Shown one piece after another: positions 27,422 through 36,884 of a DNA stretch of 64,000 bases. The notes under the pieces were generated by a model that worked only from the letters and a program-made list of their open reading frames with translations, did not search any database and had not been told where the DNA came from. The translations under genes and the position numbers were made by a program. The stretch is from Sphaerisporangium melleum (GTDB taxonomy: Bacteria; Actinomycetota; Actinomycetes; Streptosporangiales; Streptosporangiaceae), in NCBI RefSeq assembly GCF_014646695.1, contig NZ_BMNT01000005.1, positions 193,654 to 257,653 on the forward strand, read 5' to 3'. Every line of letters begins with the position of its first letter. Position 1 is the stretch's first letter.

Positions 27422-27649
27422 GAAGCTCTCCCTATCGCGTTCGGACGACCTCTCACCAACATTTGCGGATATACCCGACGTCTTAGTAAAAAGGGCCAAT
27501 ATAACGCCAGGAATCAGCAATCAGTGGAGCCGGCCGACCATTCCTCCGGTCTTTATATCCGGACATAGTCGGCCATATCTCAACGAAATCGCCATACACG
27601 ATGAACCACGACCCGGCGGTCTTTCCGCAGGTCGCACCCGGCTCGGTGG

Positions 27650-28495
27650 TCAGACCTGCAGGGCGTAGGCCGCGCGGGCGGTCGCGTCGAAGACCTGGTC
27701 GCGTTCCCCGTCGGAAAGGCCGGCGGTGAGCGCGCGGGCGAGCTCCACCACCTGCCCATAGGTCGCGGCCAATTCGCACACCGGCCAGTCTGTACCGAAC
27801 ATGACCCGCGCGGGGCCGAAACAGCCGAGAACGTGGTCGGCGTACGGGGCGATGCGCGGGGCGTCCCAGTCGCGCCAGTCGGCCTCGGTCACCAGACCCG
27901 ACAGCTTGCAGGTGACGTTCGGCGCGGCGGCCAGCGCCTTGATGTCGGAGGCCCACGGCTCGGTCGTGCCCGAGGCGATCGACGGCTTGGCGGCGTGGTC
28001 CAGCACGAACCGGACCTCCGGCAGGTCGCGCACCAGGTCACGGGACGGAGGGAGCTGGTCCGCCCGCACCAGCAGGTCGTACGCCAGGCCCGCCGCGCCG
28101 ACGGCCGCGATGCCGCGGCGCACGTCGGCCCGGTGCAGGAACCCCGGGTCCGTCTCGTCCTGCACCCCGTACCGGATGCCCACCAGCAGGTCGCCGCCGG
28201 GGCGGGTGCGCAGCCGGGCGATCTCGCCGGCGACGTCCGGGGCGGTGATGTCCAGCCAGCCGACCACTCCGGCCACCAGGCCGTCGGAGGCCGCCGCGGT
28301 CGCGAGGAACTCCTCGGTCTCGGCGGTCGAGTCGGTGGTCTGCACCAGCACGGTGTGCTCGACGCCGGCCGCCGCGGTCTCCCGCCGCAGGTCATCCAGG
28401 AGGTAGGGCCGGCGGATCGAGGCCAGTTCCTCCGCCGCCAGCCACGCGTACTCGCGTGCGGTGGTGTCCCACAGGTGGTGATGGGCGTCGATCAT
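27650..28495 (-). CDS. L-fuconolactone hydrolase (amidohydrolase 2 family)
   Basis: A 281-residue TIM-barrel amidohydrolase of the lactonase type. The opening MIDAHHHLWD gives the HxH metal motif. Later ligands are in FVLDHAAKPSI and FGTDWPVCEL. In the non-phosphorylating L-fucose route this family opens L-fucono-lactone to L-fuconate. It is the last gene of the nine-gene fucose operon, directly after the aldo/keto reductase that would make its substrate. GGAGAG precedes the ATG at 28495. Closely related enzymes act on rhamnono- or galactarolactones. The neighbouring fuconate dehydratase decides for fucose, though some promiscuity is likely. Confidence 0.87.
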   Translation of the reverse strand: MIDAHHHLWDTTAREYAWLAAEELASIRRPYLLDDLRRETAAAGVEHTVLVQTTDSTAETEEFLATAAASDGLVAGVVGWLDITAPDVAGEIARLRTRPGGDLLVGIRYGVQDETDPGFLHRADVRRGIAAVGAAGLAYDLLVRADQLPPSRDLVRDLPEVRFVLDHAAKPSIASGTTEPWASDIKALAAAPNVTCKLSGLVTEADWRDWDAPRIAPYADHVLGCFGPARVMFGTDWPVCELAATYGQVVELARALTAGLSDGERDQVFDATARAAYALQV

Positions 28496-28613
28496 GCTGC
28501 GCTCTCCATGCGGAAGGGATCGGTGGATGCGGTGCCTCGGTCCGGCCGCCGGTACGCGGACCGGGAGGCGGCCGGTCGGCGCGTGGGCCGGGCGCTCGAG
28601 CCGGACGCGGGCC

Positions 28614-29579
28614 TCAGCCGGCGGGGATCAGCTTCTCCTCGGCGAGCGCCGTCCACAGCTCCGCCGGCACCGGTGCCGCGGCCAGCGCGGCGTTGCGCTC
28701 GACCTCGGCCGCCGAACGTGCACCGTACACCACGCAGGTCACGGCCGGGTGCCGCAGGGGGAACGCCAGCGCCGCCTGCGGCAGCGTCACGCCGTACCGC
28801 TCGCAGACGGCGGCGATGCGCCGCGCCCGCCCGGCCAGATCGTCCGGAGCGGGGGCGTAGTCGTAGGTCCCGGTCGCCTCGTGGGTGGCGAGCAGGCCGC
28901 TGTTGAAGACGCCCGCGGCGAAGACCGCGACGCCGCGCTCCTGGCAGAGCGGCAGCAGCCGGTCGGCGCCCGACTGGTCGAGCAGGGTGTAGCGCCCGGC
29001 GAGCATGACCACGTCGAGGTCGGTCTCCTCGACGAAGCGCTCCAGCATCTCCCATTGGTTCATGCCGGCGCCGACGGCGCGCACCACACCCTGGTCGCGC
29101 AGCTCGGCGAGGGCCGGGTACGCCTCGCCGACGGCCTGCTCCCAGTGGTCGTCGGGGTCGTGGATGAGTGCGATGTCGACCGCGTCCTGGCCGAGCCGCG
29201 CAAGGCTCTCCTCCAGCGACCGGCGCACGCCGTCCCGGGAGAAGTCCCACACCCGGCGGTGGGAGGCCGGCACGTCGAAGCCCTGGTCGTCGCGCGCCGC
29301 CTCGTCCGGCCCGCCGGGGACGATCAGCCGGCCGACCTTGGTGGACAGGACGTAGGAGTCGCGGGGCCGGTCGCGCAGGGCGGCGCCGAGGCGGCGTTCG
29401 GACAGCCCGAGCCCGTAGTGCGGCGCGGTGTCGAAGTACCGCACACCGGACGCCCAGGCGGCGTCCACCGTCTCGGCGGCCTGCTCGTCGCCGACGGCGG
29501 CGAACAGGTTGCCGAGCGGCGCCGCGCCGAGCCCGAACCTGCCGACCTGGACGCCACGCCCCACGGTCCGGCTCTCCAT
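28614..29579 (-). CDS. L-fucose (D-threo-aldose) 1-dehydrogenase, aldo/keto reductase
   Basis: A 321-residue AKR-superfamily TIM barrel. Catalytic tetrad members are visible: Asp in VRYFDTAPHYG, where Tyr is the proton donor, Lys in LSTKVGRL and His in ALIHDPDDHW. The C-terminal GARSAAEVERN is the cofactor segment. The D-threo-aldose dehydrogenase subgroup oxidises L-fucose to its lactone with NAD(P). GGAGGAG precedes the ATG at 29579; upstream readings are not credible. It lies between the mutarotase and lactonase genes, matching the reaction order mutarotation, oxidation, lactone opening. Confidence 0.87.
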   Translation of the reverse strand: MESRTVGRGVQVGRFGLGAAPLGNLFAAVGDEQAAETVDAAWASGVRYFDTAPHYGLGLSERRLGAALRDRPRDSYVLSTKVGRLIVPGGPDEAARDDQGFDVPASHRRVWDFSRDGVRRSLEESLARLGQDAVDIALIHDPDDHWEQAVGEAYPALAELRDQGVVRAVGAGMNQWEMLERFVEETDLDVVMLAGRYTLLDQSGADRLLPLCQERGVAVFAAGVFNSGLLATHEATGTYDYAPAPDDLAGRARRIAAVCERYGVTLPQAALAFPLRHPAVTCVVYGARSAAEVERNAALAAAPVPAELWTALAEEKLIPAG

Positions 29580-29626
29580 CGTCTCTCCTCCTCGTTCCGC
29601 CCCCGGTCGTGCCCGTGCCGGAGAAC

Positions 29627-29929
29627 CTACATCTCCCACACCAGCCGCATGCCGGTGTCGGCCGGGTCGAAGTCGCCTTCGAGCAGCCGGTTCATCTGGC
29701 GCTGCCATGCCTGGTTGGCGGCGCTGCCGGCCAGCTTGCGCTGCATGGCGGCGTAGTCGTCGACCTCGACGTAGTGGAACAGGTCCAGGCCGTCGCGCCA
29801 GATCTTCCAGGTGTGCACGCCGGCCTCGCGCATATCGGCCTCGAGGTCGGGCGGGATGGTGGCGTGCTCCCGATCGTAGGTCTCCTCGGCGCCGGGCCGC
29901 AGGCGGGTGCGCAGGGCGAGGCGCTGCAT
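29627..29929 (-). CDS. L-rhamnose/L-fucose mutarotase (RhaM family)
   Basis: A 100-residue dimeric ferredoxin-like-fold protein of the DUF718/RhaM family. Conserved points are REHATIPPDLEADMREAGVHTWKIW and LFHYVEVDD, with the active-site His and Tyr residues, and a C-terminal GDFDPADTGMRLVWEM. It interconverts alpha and beta anomers of 6-deoxy-sugars. Here it would feed the beta-form to the fucose dehydrogenase. Its ATG overlaps the stop of the permease gene (TGATG), so it is coupled to transporter translation. Confidence 0.9.
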   Translation of the reverse strand: MQRLALRTRLRPGAEETYDREHATIPPDLEADMREAGVHTWKIWRDGLDLFHYVEVDDYAAMQRKLAGSAANQAWQRQMNRLLEGDFDPADTGMRLVWEM

Positions 29930-30972
29930 CAGTCCTGTGCCTTTCCGGTGGTGAGCCGGGCGAGCATCAGCGCGATGAGGATGATGCCGCCGTAGATCGC
30001 CTGGATCCACTGCGCGGAGACGCCGGCCAGGGTGAGGATGTTGTTGATCAGGCCGAGGACGAGCACACCGCACAGCGCGCCGAACAGCGTGCCCTTGCCG
30101 CCATCGAGGCTGATCCCGCCGATGACCGCCGCGGCGAACACCGTGAAGATCATGCCGTCGCCCTGGGCGGCGGCGACCGACCCGAGCCGGCCGGTCATGA
30201 GCAGGCCGGCCAGCGCGGCGAGCAGCCCGGCGACCACGAACACCGTCCACATCACCCGGTCGGTGCGCACGCCCGCCGCGCGGGCCGCGTCGGCGTTGCC
30301 GCCGATCGCGTAGACCGCGCGCCCGTGCCGGAAGTACCCGAGCGTGACGATGCCGGCGGCGTAGGCCACGGCGCAGATCCAGACGGACGCCGGCAGGCCG
30401 AGCCAGCGGGCGTTGCCCAGGTAGAGGAAGGACTCGGGCAGCGCGAAGAGGTTCTGCCCGCCGGTGAAGCCGATCTGCAGGCCGCGCAGCACGATCAGCA
30501 TGCCGAGCGTCACGATGAACGCCGACAGCTTGAACCGCAGGATCAGCAGCGCGTTGAACGCCCCGACGAGCATGCCGATCAGCAGGCAGATCGGGACGCC
30601 GAGCGCCACCGGCAGATCGGTGCCGAGGCCGTTGGAGGCGGCCGGGATGACCAGCGCGACGCCCAGCGCGGGCGCGAGGCCGACGGTGGACTCCAGCGAC
30701 AGGTCGAACTTCCCGGCGATCAGGATGATCGCCTCGGCGAGCACAAGCAGCGACAGCTCGGTCTGCTGCTGGAGCACGTTGGTGAGGTTGTCGGCGCTGA
30801 GGAACGCCGGCTCGATCAGCGCCCCGACGACGATGAGCACCAGGATGGCCGGGACCAGCGCGAGGTCGCGGAACCGCGCGAGGCCCAGGCCGTTGTGCCC
30901 GCCGCCCGGCGGGGGCGCTTTGTCCGGGGATCCGCCGGGGCTGCCCGGAGAGGCCACGGTCGTTTCCGTCAT
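29929..30972 (-). CDS. Sugar ABC transporter permease (RbsC type), fucose operon
   Basis: A 347-residue permease with about ten hydrophobic segments. The RbsC/BPD_transp_2 hallmark is GGISLDGGKGTLFGALCGVLVLGLI, with an earlier NLTNVLQQQTELSLLVLAEAIILI. The first 35 residues are Gly/Pro-rich and cytoplasmic. It overlaps the ATPase gene by 4 bp (ATGA). With the ATPase and lipoprotein encoded upstream it forms a carbohydrate importer of the CUT2 class, which usually carries pentoses and 6-deoxyhexoses. Operon content points to L-fucose. Confidence 0.9.
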   Translation of the reverse strand: MTETTVASPGSPGGSPDKAPPPGGGHNGLGLARFRDLALVPAILVLIVVGALIEPAFLSADNLTNVLQQQTELSLLVLAEAIILIAGKFDLSLESTVGLAPALGVALVIPAASNGLGTDLPVALGVPICLLIGMLVGAFNALLILRFKLSAFIVTLGMLIVLRGLQIGFTGGQNLFALPESFLYLGNARWLGLPASVWICAVAYAAGIVTLGYFRHGRAVYAIGGNADAARAAGVRTDRVMWTVFVVAGLLAALAGLLMTGRLGSVAAAQGDGMIFTVFAAAVIGGISLDGGKGTLFGALCGVLVLGLINNILTLAGVSAQWIQAIYGGIILIALMLARLTTGKAQD

Positions 30973-32471
30973 CGTGCGTCGACACCTTCCATGACGGCCA
31001 CCAGCTCGGCGTCCGCCCAGCCGCGTGGCACTTCCTTGACGATCCGTCCGTGGAACATCACGACGACCCGGTCGCAGATGCGAAGGTCGTCCAGTTCGTC
31101 GGAGACGAGGACGGCGCCCGCGCCGCGTTCGGCGGCGTCCTCTACCGCGCCGAGCAGAGCCTGCTTGGCACGTACGTCCACTCCGGCGGTGGGGTCGATG
31201 ACGACCAGCGCCGTGGGGTCGTCGGCGAGCGCGCGGGCCATGACGACCTTCTGGGCGTTGCCGCCGGACAGGTCCTGGACCGGCTGCGCCGGCCCGGTCG
31301 TCTTGATGGCCAAGTCCTCGATCATCTTCTCGGCGCGGGCGCGGCGCCGGGACGGGGACACCGCGCCGAAGCGGCCGAGCTTGTGCGCGATCGGCATGGT
31401 CGCGTTCTCGCCGATCGACAGCAGCGGCACGAACCCTTCCTTGTGCCGGTCCTGCGGGACGAAGCCGAGACCGGCGCGCAGCGCCGAGGCGACGTCCCCG
31501 GGCCGGGTGCGGGTGCCGTTGACGGTGACCGTGCCGCTGTCGGGAACACGCAGGCCGACCAGCGCCTCGGCCAGCCCGACCTTGCCGCTGCTGCCCGAGC
31601 CGGCGATCCCCACGATCTCGCCGGCCCGGACGGTCAGGTCGACCTCCTGGAAGCGACCGGCCATGGTCAGCTTCTCGGCGGTGAGCACCGTGGGCGCGGC
31701 CGTGCTCGTGGTCCGCGCCCTGGCCTGGTAGCCGGCGGCGGCCTCGCCGGTCATGGCCGCCACCAGCTCGTCGTGCGGCAGGTCGTCCACCGCGCTGGTC
31801 AGCACGTGCCGCGCGTCGCGGAACACCGTGACCGACTGGCAGACGCGGTAGACCTCCTCCAGGTGGTGCGAGATGAACATCATGGTCACGCCCTGCTCGC
31901 GCAGGGCGCGCATGCGGTCGAACAGCCGCTCGATCGCCGGGCCGTCGAGCTGCGCGGTGGGCTCGTCCAGGATGATGAACCGCGCGCCGAACGACAGCGC
32001 CCGGGCGATCTCCAGCAGTTGCCGCTGTTCGACGTCGAGGTCGCCCGCCATGCGGCCGGCGTCCACCGCCACCCCGTACTGGTCGAGCAGCTCGTTCGCC
32101 CGCGACCGCAGTGACCGCCAGTTGATCGGCCCGCCGGCCGACTGCCGGTTGAGGAAGAGGTTCTCCGCGACGCTCAGCGTGGGGATGATCGTGGACTTCT
32201 GGTACACGCAGGCGACCTGCCGCCGCCAGCCGTCCCGGTCGGCGAGCGGCGGGGCGAGTTGACCGGCGAACCGGACCTCGCCCGTGTCGGGCCGCTGGAG
32301 TCCGGTGAGGATGGACACCAGCGTCGACTTGCCGGCGCCGTTGCGACCGACCAGCGCGTGCGTCTCGCCTTCGGCGATGACGATGCCCGCGTCAGCGAGC
32401 GCCGTCGTCGCCCCGAAGCGCTTGGTGATGTTCCGGGCCTCGACGGCCGGGATGGCGGATGGCGACATCAT
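30969..32471 (-). CDS. Sugar ABC transporter ATPase (RbsA type, two NBDs), fucose operon
   Basis: A 500-residue tandem ATPase. The N-terminal nucleotide-binding domain has GRNGAGKST, a signature-like DLDVEQRQLLEIARAL and ILDEPTAQLD. The C-terminal one has a degenerate Walker A, GSGSSGK, and the signature LSGGNAQKV. Asymmetric degeneration of one site is normal in CUT2 importers. The ATG at 32471 overlaps the binding-protein stop (ATGA); a second ATG follows directly. It energises the fucose-operon importer. Confidence 0.92.
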   Translation of the reverse strand: MMSPSAIPAVEARNITKRFGATTALADAGIVIAEGETHALVGRNGAGKSTLVSILTGLQRPDTGEVRFAGQLAPPLADRDGWRRQVACVYQKSTIIPTLSVAENLFLNRQSAGGPINWRSLRSRANELLDQYGVAVDAGRMAGDLDVEQRQLLEIARALSFGARFIILDEPTAQLDGPAIERLFDRMRALREQGVTMMFISHHLEEVYRVCQSVTVFRDARHVLTSAVDDLPHDELVAAMTGEAAAGYQARARTTSTAAPTVLTAEKLTMAGRFQEVDLTVRAGEIVGIAGSGSSGKVGLAEALVGLRVPDSGTVTVNGTRTRPGDVASALRAGLGFVPQDRHKEGFVPLLSIGENATMPIAHKLGRFGAVSPSRRRARAEKMIEDLAIKTTGPAQPVQDLSGGNAQKVVMARALADDPTALVVIDPTAGVDVRAKQALLGAVEDAAERGAGAVLVSDELDDLRICDRVVVMFHGRIVKEVPRGWADAELVAVMEGVDAR

Positions 32472-33532
32472 TTGACCTGGTTGCCCCAGAGATTCGGGTC
32501 GTCCACGTTGTCCTTGGTGACCAGCGGAGCGGGGAGCTGGTCCTCCAGCCGGCCGCCGCCGACGTCGACGATCGTGCTGTCGTGGTCGGTCGCGCCCGGG
32601 GCGAACGTCTTGCCCTCCAGCGCCGCCTTGGCGTAGAACAGCGCCCACTTGGCGTAGGTGTCGGCCGGCTGGGAGACGGTGGCGTCGATCTGCCCCTCCC
32701 GGATGGCCTTCAGCTCCTGCGGGATGCCGTCGTTGGAGACGATGAAGATGTGCTTGGGATCGGTCGGCGGCACGATCAGATTCTTGGACTTCAGCAGCTG
32801 CAGGGTGGGCGCGAGGAAGGCGCCGCCGGCCTGCATGTAGATGCCGTTGATGTCCGGGTGCTGGGTGAGCCGGGTCTGCAGCGCGGCCGACGCCTTGGTG
32901 CCCTCCCATTCGGTGGGCTCGGCGAAGACCGTGATGCCGGGGTAGTTCGCCTTCATGCACTCGGCGAACGCCTCGGACCGGTCCCGGCCGTTGACCGACG
33001 ACAGCGAGCCCTGGAACTCCACGACCTTGCCCTTGCCCTTGAGCTGGTCGCCGAGGAACTTGCAGGCCTTCTCGCCGTAGGCGCGGTTGTCGGCGCGGAC
33101 GACCATGAAGGTCTTGCCCTTGTCCGGGCGGGTGTCCACGGTGACCACCGGGATCTTCTTGCTGTCGAGCTGGTCGAGGGTGGTGGCGATGGCGCCGGTG
33201 TCCTGCGGGGCCATCACGATCGCCTTGGCGCCCTGGCTGGTGAGCGCCTGGACGTTGGAGACGAGCTTGGCGACGTCGTTCTGCGAGTTGGTCGGCGGCA
33301 TCAGGTCGATGCCCAGCTCGGTCGCCATCTGCGGCACGTACTTGTTGTAGGAGTTCCAGAAATCGGTGTCGGCGCGCGGGAAGTCGATGCCGACCTTCCC
33401 GCCGCCGGCGGCGGCCGACCCGCCTTCGGAGGGGGCCGTGGTGCCGGACGATCCCGACGATCCGCACGCCGTGAGGGTCAGGCAGGCGGTGAACAGGGCC
33501 ACACAGGCGGTGGCCGTCGATCCTCTTCTCAC
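32468..33532 (-). CDS. Sugar-binding lipoprotein, fucose operon
   Basis: A 354-residue periplasmic-binding-protein-like (type 1, RbsB) lipoprotein. A signal peptide with lipobox LTAC is followed by a Ser/Gly linker and a domain starting KVGIDFPRADTDFWNSY. The hinge and ligand loops include AIVMAPQDTGAIATTLDQLDS, where the acidic and Gln residues contact the sugar in relatives. The GTG at 33532 has GAGG seven bases upstream. It starts the transporter part of the operon, 120 bp after the dehydrogenase gene, with no terminator between. Preference for L-fucose is inferred from neighbours. Confidence 0.9.
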   Translation of the reverse strand: MRRGSTATACVALFTACLTLTACGSSGSSGTTAPSEGGSAAAGGGKVGIDFPRADTDFWNSYNKYVPQMATELGIDLMPPTNSQNDVAKLVSNVQALTSQGAKAIVMAPQDTGAIATTLDQLDSKKIPVVTVDTRPDKGKTFMVVRADNRAYGEKACKFLGDQLKGKGKVVEFQGSLSSVNGRDRSEAFAECMKANYPGITVFAEPTEWEGTKASAALQTRLTQHPDINGIYMQAGGAFLAPTLQLLKSKNLIVPPTDPKHIFIVSNDGIPQELKAIREGQIDATVSQPADTYAKWALFYAKAALEGKTFAPGATDHDSTIVDVGGGRLEDQLPAPLVTKDNVDDPNLWGNQVK

Positions 33533-33652
33533 TATTGTGCCTCGATTCGAGCTGTGTTTCAGGGGGGTGCGAGGGCTGGTGCTCAGGAAGGTGTGAGGGT
33601 TTCGGGTCGGGCGGTGGTGCGGGGAGGTTGCAGGGACGGAGCCTGGGCCCCG

Positions 33653-34399
33653 TCAGGTCTTGGGGCGCAGGCGCAGGCCCTGCACGCCGCCGTCCACGGC
33701 GAGCACCGTGCCGGTCACGCCGGCCGCCAGCGGGCTCGCCAGGTAGGCGATGGCCGCGGCGACCTCCTCGGCGCTGATCAGGCGGCCCAGGGGCTGCCGC
33801 CCTTCCAGCGCGCGCCGCTCGGCCTCAGGGTCGGGCGCGACGGCGAGCAGCCGCCTTACCCAGGGGGTGTCGGCGGTGCCGGGGTTGACGCAGTTGACAC
33901 GGATGCCCTCGCCGATGTGGTCGGCGGCCATGGCAAGCGTGAGCGACATGATCGCGCCCTTGGACGCGCTGTACAAGGCCCGGTCGGGCAGCCCGGCCGT
34001 CGCCGCGATCGAGCAGGTGTTGACGATCGCCGCGTGACCGGACGCGCGCAGGTGCGGCAGCGCCGCCCGGGTGACCCGGACGACGCCGAGCAGGTTGACG
34101 TCCAGGACGCGGAACCACTCCTCGTCGGGGTTGCTCTCGATCGTCCCGATCGCGCCGATGCCGGCGTTGTTGACCAGGACGTCGATGCCGCCGAGCCGCT
34201 CGGCCACCGCCTCGACGGCCGCGCGGACGGCGCCGTCGTCGGTGACGTCGGCCTTGACGCCGACGAACGGCTCGCCCGGCGGGTCGAGGTCCAGGCAGGC
34301 CACCCGGGCGCCGCGCTCGGCCAGCAGCCGGGCGGTCGCCAGGCCGATGCCGGAGCCGCCGCCGGTCACCAGCGCCGTGAGGCCGTCGAACTCGCTCAC
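33653..34399 (-). CDS. 2-keto-3-deoxy-L-fuconate dehydrogenase (SDR)
   Basis: A 248-residue classical short-chain dehydrogenase. The cofactor motif is TGGGSGIG, then NNAG. The catalytic Ser is in NTCSIAA and the YxxxK is in YSASKGAI. The Asp in LDLD after beta-2 indicates NAD+ preference. In the L-fucose pathway the family member oxidises 2-keto-3-deoxy-L-fuconate to 2,4-diketo-3-deoxy-L-fuconate. The GTG at 34399 overlaps the dehydratase stop (GTGA). Many SDRs share these motifs, so the specific role rests on operon context. Confidence 0.85.
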   Translation of the reverse strand: MSEFDGLTALVTGGGSGIGLATARLLAERGARVACLDLDPPGEPFVGVKADVTDDGAVRAAVEAVAERLGGIDVLVNNAGIGAIGTIESNPDEEWFRVLDVNLLGVVRVTRAALPHLRASGHAAIVNTCSIAATAGLPDRALYSASKGAIMSLTLAMAADHIGEGIRVNCVNPGTADTPWVRRLLAVAPDPEAERRALEGRQPLGRLISAEEVAAAIAYLASPLAAGVTGTVLAVDGGVQGLRLRPKT

Positions 34400-35709
34400 G
34401 CCACTCCGCCCCTGACGGTCTCTTCGGCCCAGACGCGTCCGCCCGGGTAGGCGTAGGCGCTGATCGACTCGGGGTGCATGGCCGCGCTGAAGCCGGGCGC
34501 GAGCGGGGCGAGATAGCGACCGTTCTCGATCACCACCGGGTCCGCGAAGTGCTCGTGCAGGTGGTCGACGTACTCGATCACCCGGTCGCGCCGGCTGCCG
34601 CTCACCGCGACGTAGTCGAACATGGCCAGGTGCTGCACCAGCTCGCACAGGCCAACGCCGCCCGCGTGCGGGCAGACGGGCACGCCGAACCGGGCGGCGA
34701 GCAGCAGGATCGCGATGTTCTCGTTGACGCCGCCGACTCGGGCGGCGTCGATCTGCAGGACCGACATCGAGCCCGCCTGCAGCATCTGCTTGAAGATCAC
34801 GCGGTTCTGCACGTGCTCACCGGTGGCCACCTTGACCGGCGCGAGGGCGCGGGCGATGGTGGCGTGGCCGAGTACGTCGTCGGGGCTGGTCGGCTCCTCG
34901 ATCCAGTACGGCTCGTACTCCTTGAGCGCGTTGACCCAGGTGATCGCCGTGCCGACGTCCCAGCGCTGGTTGGCGTCGATCGCGATGCGGAAGTCCGGCC
35001 CGCACACCTCGCGGGCGATGCGCATGCGCCGCACGTCGTCGGCGAGGTCGGCGCCGACCTTGAGCTTGATCTGGGTGAAGCCGTCGGCGATCGCCTCGCG
35101 GCACAGGCGGCGCAGCTTGTCGTCGTCGTAGCCCAGCCAGCCCGGCGAGGTGGTGTAGGCGGGGTAGCCCTCGGCCTTGAGGCGGGCGATGCGCTCGGCG
35201 CGTCCCGGTTCGGCGCGGCGCAGGATCTCCAGCGCCTGGCCGGGGGTGAGCGCGTCGCCGAGGTAGCGGAAGTCCACCAGCGAGACGAGCTCCTCGGGGG
35301 ACATCTCGCCGAGCAGCAGCCACAGCGGCTTGCCCTCGATCTTGGCCTTCAGGTCCCACAACGCGTTGACGACCGCGGAGATCGCCATGTGCATGACGCC
35401 CTTCTCCGGGCCGAGCCAGCGCAGCTGGGAGTCGTGCACCATCTCCTTGTACAGGGCGCCGAGGTCCTCCGGGCGCCGGCCGACGACGTAGGGCTCCAGG
35501 GCGGCGATGGCGGCGGTCTGCACCTCGTTGCCACGTCCGATGGTGAACGCGAAACCGTGCCCGTCGACGCCGCTGTCGGTGCGCAGGACCACGTAGGCGG
35601 CGGAGTAGTCGGGGTCGGGGTTCATCGCGTCGGAGCCGTCCAGCTCCAGGGAGGTGGGGAACCGGATGTCGTGGGTCTCCATCGCGACGATCAGCGGCAG
35701 GTCGCTCAT
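34396..35709 (-). CDS. L-fuconate dehydratase (enolase superfamily)
   Basis: A 437-residue enolase-superfamily enzyme of the mandelate-racemase subgroup that dehydrates L-fuconate to 2-keto-3-deoxy-L-fuconate. Visible features: the lysine pair in IKLKVGADL, first metal Asp in [11 protein letters not shown], Glu in [10 protein letters not shown], third ligand region ATGEHVQNR and the catalytic-His segment [17 protein letters not shown]. The last is the FucD-specific signature I recognise, and the length of about 437 also matches FucD. The ATG at 35709 overlaps the upstream FAH gene stop. This is the gene that most firmly fixes the pathway as L-fucose. Confidence 0.92.
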   Translation of the reverse strand: MSDLPLIVAMETHDIRFPTSLELDGSDAMNPDPDYSAAYVVLRTDSGVDGHGFAFTIGRGNEVQTAAIAALEPYVVGRRPEDLGALYKEMVHDSQLRWLGPEKGVMHMAISAVVNALWDLKAKIEGKPLWLLLGEMSPEELVSLVDFRYLGDALTPGQALEILRRAEPGRAERIARLKAEGYPAYTTSPGWLGYDDDKLRRLCREAIADGFTQIKLKVGADLADDVRRMRIAREVCGPDFRIAIDANQRWDVGTAITWVNALKEYEPYWIEEPTSPDDVLGHATIARALAPVKVATGEHVQNRVIFKQMLQAGSMSVLQIDAARVGGVNENIAILLLAARFGVPVCPHAGGVGLCELVQHLAMFDYVAVSGSRRDRVIEYVDHLHEHFADPVVIENGRYLAPLAPGFSAAMHPESISAYAYPGGRVWAEETVRGGVA

Positions 35710-36569
35710 GCCTGACCCACCGTCTGCCGCTGCCGGCCGAGGCCGTCGATCTCCAGCTCCACGACGTCACCGGCGCGCAGGAACGGCTGGCCGGGCATGC
35801 CGAGGGCGACCCCGGCGGGCGTGCCGGTGTTGATCAGGTCGCCGGGCTCCAGGACCATGAACTGGCTGAGGTACCGCACGACCTCGGCCACCTCGAAGAC
35901 CATGTCCTTGGTGCCGCCGTCCTGGCGCAGCTCGCCGTTCACCCACAGCCGCAGGCCGAGGTTCTGCGGGTCGGGCACCTCGTCGGCGGTGACCAGCCAC
36001 GGGCCGAGCGGGTTGAAGGTCTCGCACGACTTGCCCTTGTCCCACTGGCCGCCGCGCTCGAGCTGGAACTCCCGCTCGGAGACGTCATGGGAGAGCACGT
36101 ACCCGGCGACGCAGGCCAGGGCCTCCTCATGCGAGTCGAGGTAGCGGGCGGTGCGGCCGATGACGACGCCGAGCTCGACCTCCCAGTCGGTCTTGACGCT
36201 GCCGCGCGGGATGAGCACCTCGTCGTACGGCCCGACGACCGTGTTGGCGGCCTTCATGAAGACGACCGGCTCGGCGGGGATGGGCGCTCCGGTCTCGGCC
36301 GCGTGGTCGCGGTAGTTCAGGCCGATGCACACGATCTTGCCCGGCCGGGCGAGGGGGGCGCCGGTCCTTGCGGTGGCGTCCTCGCCGATCAGCGGCAGGT
36401 CGCCGTCCCGCAGGGCACTCGCCACCCGCTCGATCTGTCCCGAGGCGAAGAAGTCCCGGTCGAAGTCGGCGCCCGGTCCGAGCAGGCCACGCAGGTCGCG
36501 CGGGCGTCCGGCGTCGTCCAGGACGGCGGGCCGTTCCCCTCCGGGCGGTCCGACTCGCAGCAGCTTCAC
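35706..36569 (-). CDS. Fumarylacetoacetate-hydrolase-family 2,4-diketo-3-deoxy-L-fuconate hydrolase
   Basis: A 287-residue FAH-fold hydrolase. Motifs are [10 protein letters not shown], metal-binding [26 protein letters not shown] and [11 protein letters not shown]. In oxidative L-fucose breakdown this family cleaves the 2,4-diketo acid to pyruvate and L-lactate. The GTG at 36569 has GAGGGAG in front. It is the first gene of the nine-gene operon, directly downstream of the CATCGGATG palindrome, so a repressor bound there would block the whole operon. Other FAH proteins hydrolyse aromatic ring-fission products. The fuconate dehydratase next door argues for the sugar role. Confidence 0.88.
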   Translation of the reverse strand: MKLLRVGPPGGERPAVLDDAGRPRDLRGLLGPGADFDRDFFASGQIERVASALRDGDLPLIGEDATARTGAPLARPGKIVCIGLNYRDHAAETGAPIPAEPVVFMKAANTVVGPYDEVLIPRGSVKTDWEVELGVVIGRTARYLDSHEEALACVAGYVLSHDVSEREFQLERGGQWDKGKSCETFNPLGPWLVTADEVPDPQNLGLRLWVNGELRQDGGTKDMVFEVAEVVRYLSQFMVLEPGDLINTGTPAGVALGMPGQPFLRAGDVVELEIDGLGRQRQTVGQA

Positions 36570-36585
36570 GCAACTCCCTCACATT

Positions 36586-36594
36586 CATCGGATG
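36586..36594. promoter_or_regulatory. CATCSGATG site 1, fucose operon
   Basis: CATCGGATG with flanking CACAT/ATGTG symmetry lies just upstream of the operon's ribosome-binding site. An overlapping GTGTT-N7-AACAC inverted repeat follows at 36594-36610. It matches the palindrome before the GntR gene at 24379-24389. Confidence 0.55.
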
Positions 36595-36661
36595 TGTTGA
36601 ATGAGAACACTACGCAAAGACGCGCGCACGTCAAGGGGGGGCCGGGTGTGCGTCACTTATT

Positions 36662-36670
36662 CATCCGATG
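36662..36670. promoter_or_regulatory. CATCSGATG site 2, fucose operon
   Basis: CATCCGATG, preceded like site 1 by ATT, lies 76 bp farther upstream. A pair of sites at this distance would allow repression by looping or two-dimer binding. Confidence 0.5.
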
Positions 36671-36827
36671 CCTCGGCTCGTCGTTACCCAACCGAGGCAC
36701 CGGCCCGCGCGACGTTCCCGCCACAGCCTGCCGGGGTCTCGTACCCTGGCCGCAGCGGCCGGAATCGCCTGTGGCGGCGGGGGTCTGCACACCTCCGGCG
36801 TGCCTTGACGCGCCCCGGCACCCGTAA

Positions 36828-36841
36828 TAGAACACGTTGCA
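36828..36841. promoter_or_regulatory. KstR box before the P450 gene
   Basis: TAGAACACGTTGCA is an exact match to TnnAACnnGTTnnA, 43 bp before the chosen P450 start. An in-frame ATG at 36837 lies within the box, so that start is rejected. Confidence 0.78.
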
Positions 36842-36884
36842 TAAAAGTCCGACCAAGCGCTTGATCGATCCCCCAGGCGGTCAC

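Noticed and set aside
30969-33467. 832-residue frame extending the sugar ATPase upstream
   Set aside because: The extra part is a shadow of the binding-lipoprotein gene. The ATPase starts at 32471 with an ATGA overlap.
36837-36884. Upstream ATG start for the P450
   Set aside because: It lies inside the KstR box and has no ribosome-binding site; the protein from 36885 already has a normal N-terminus.
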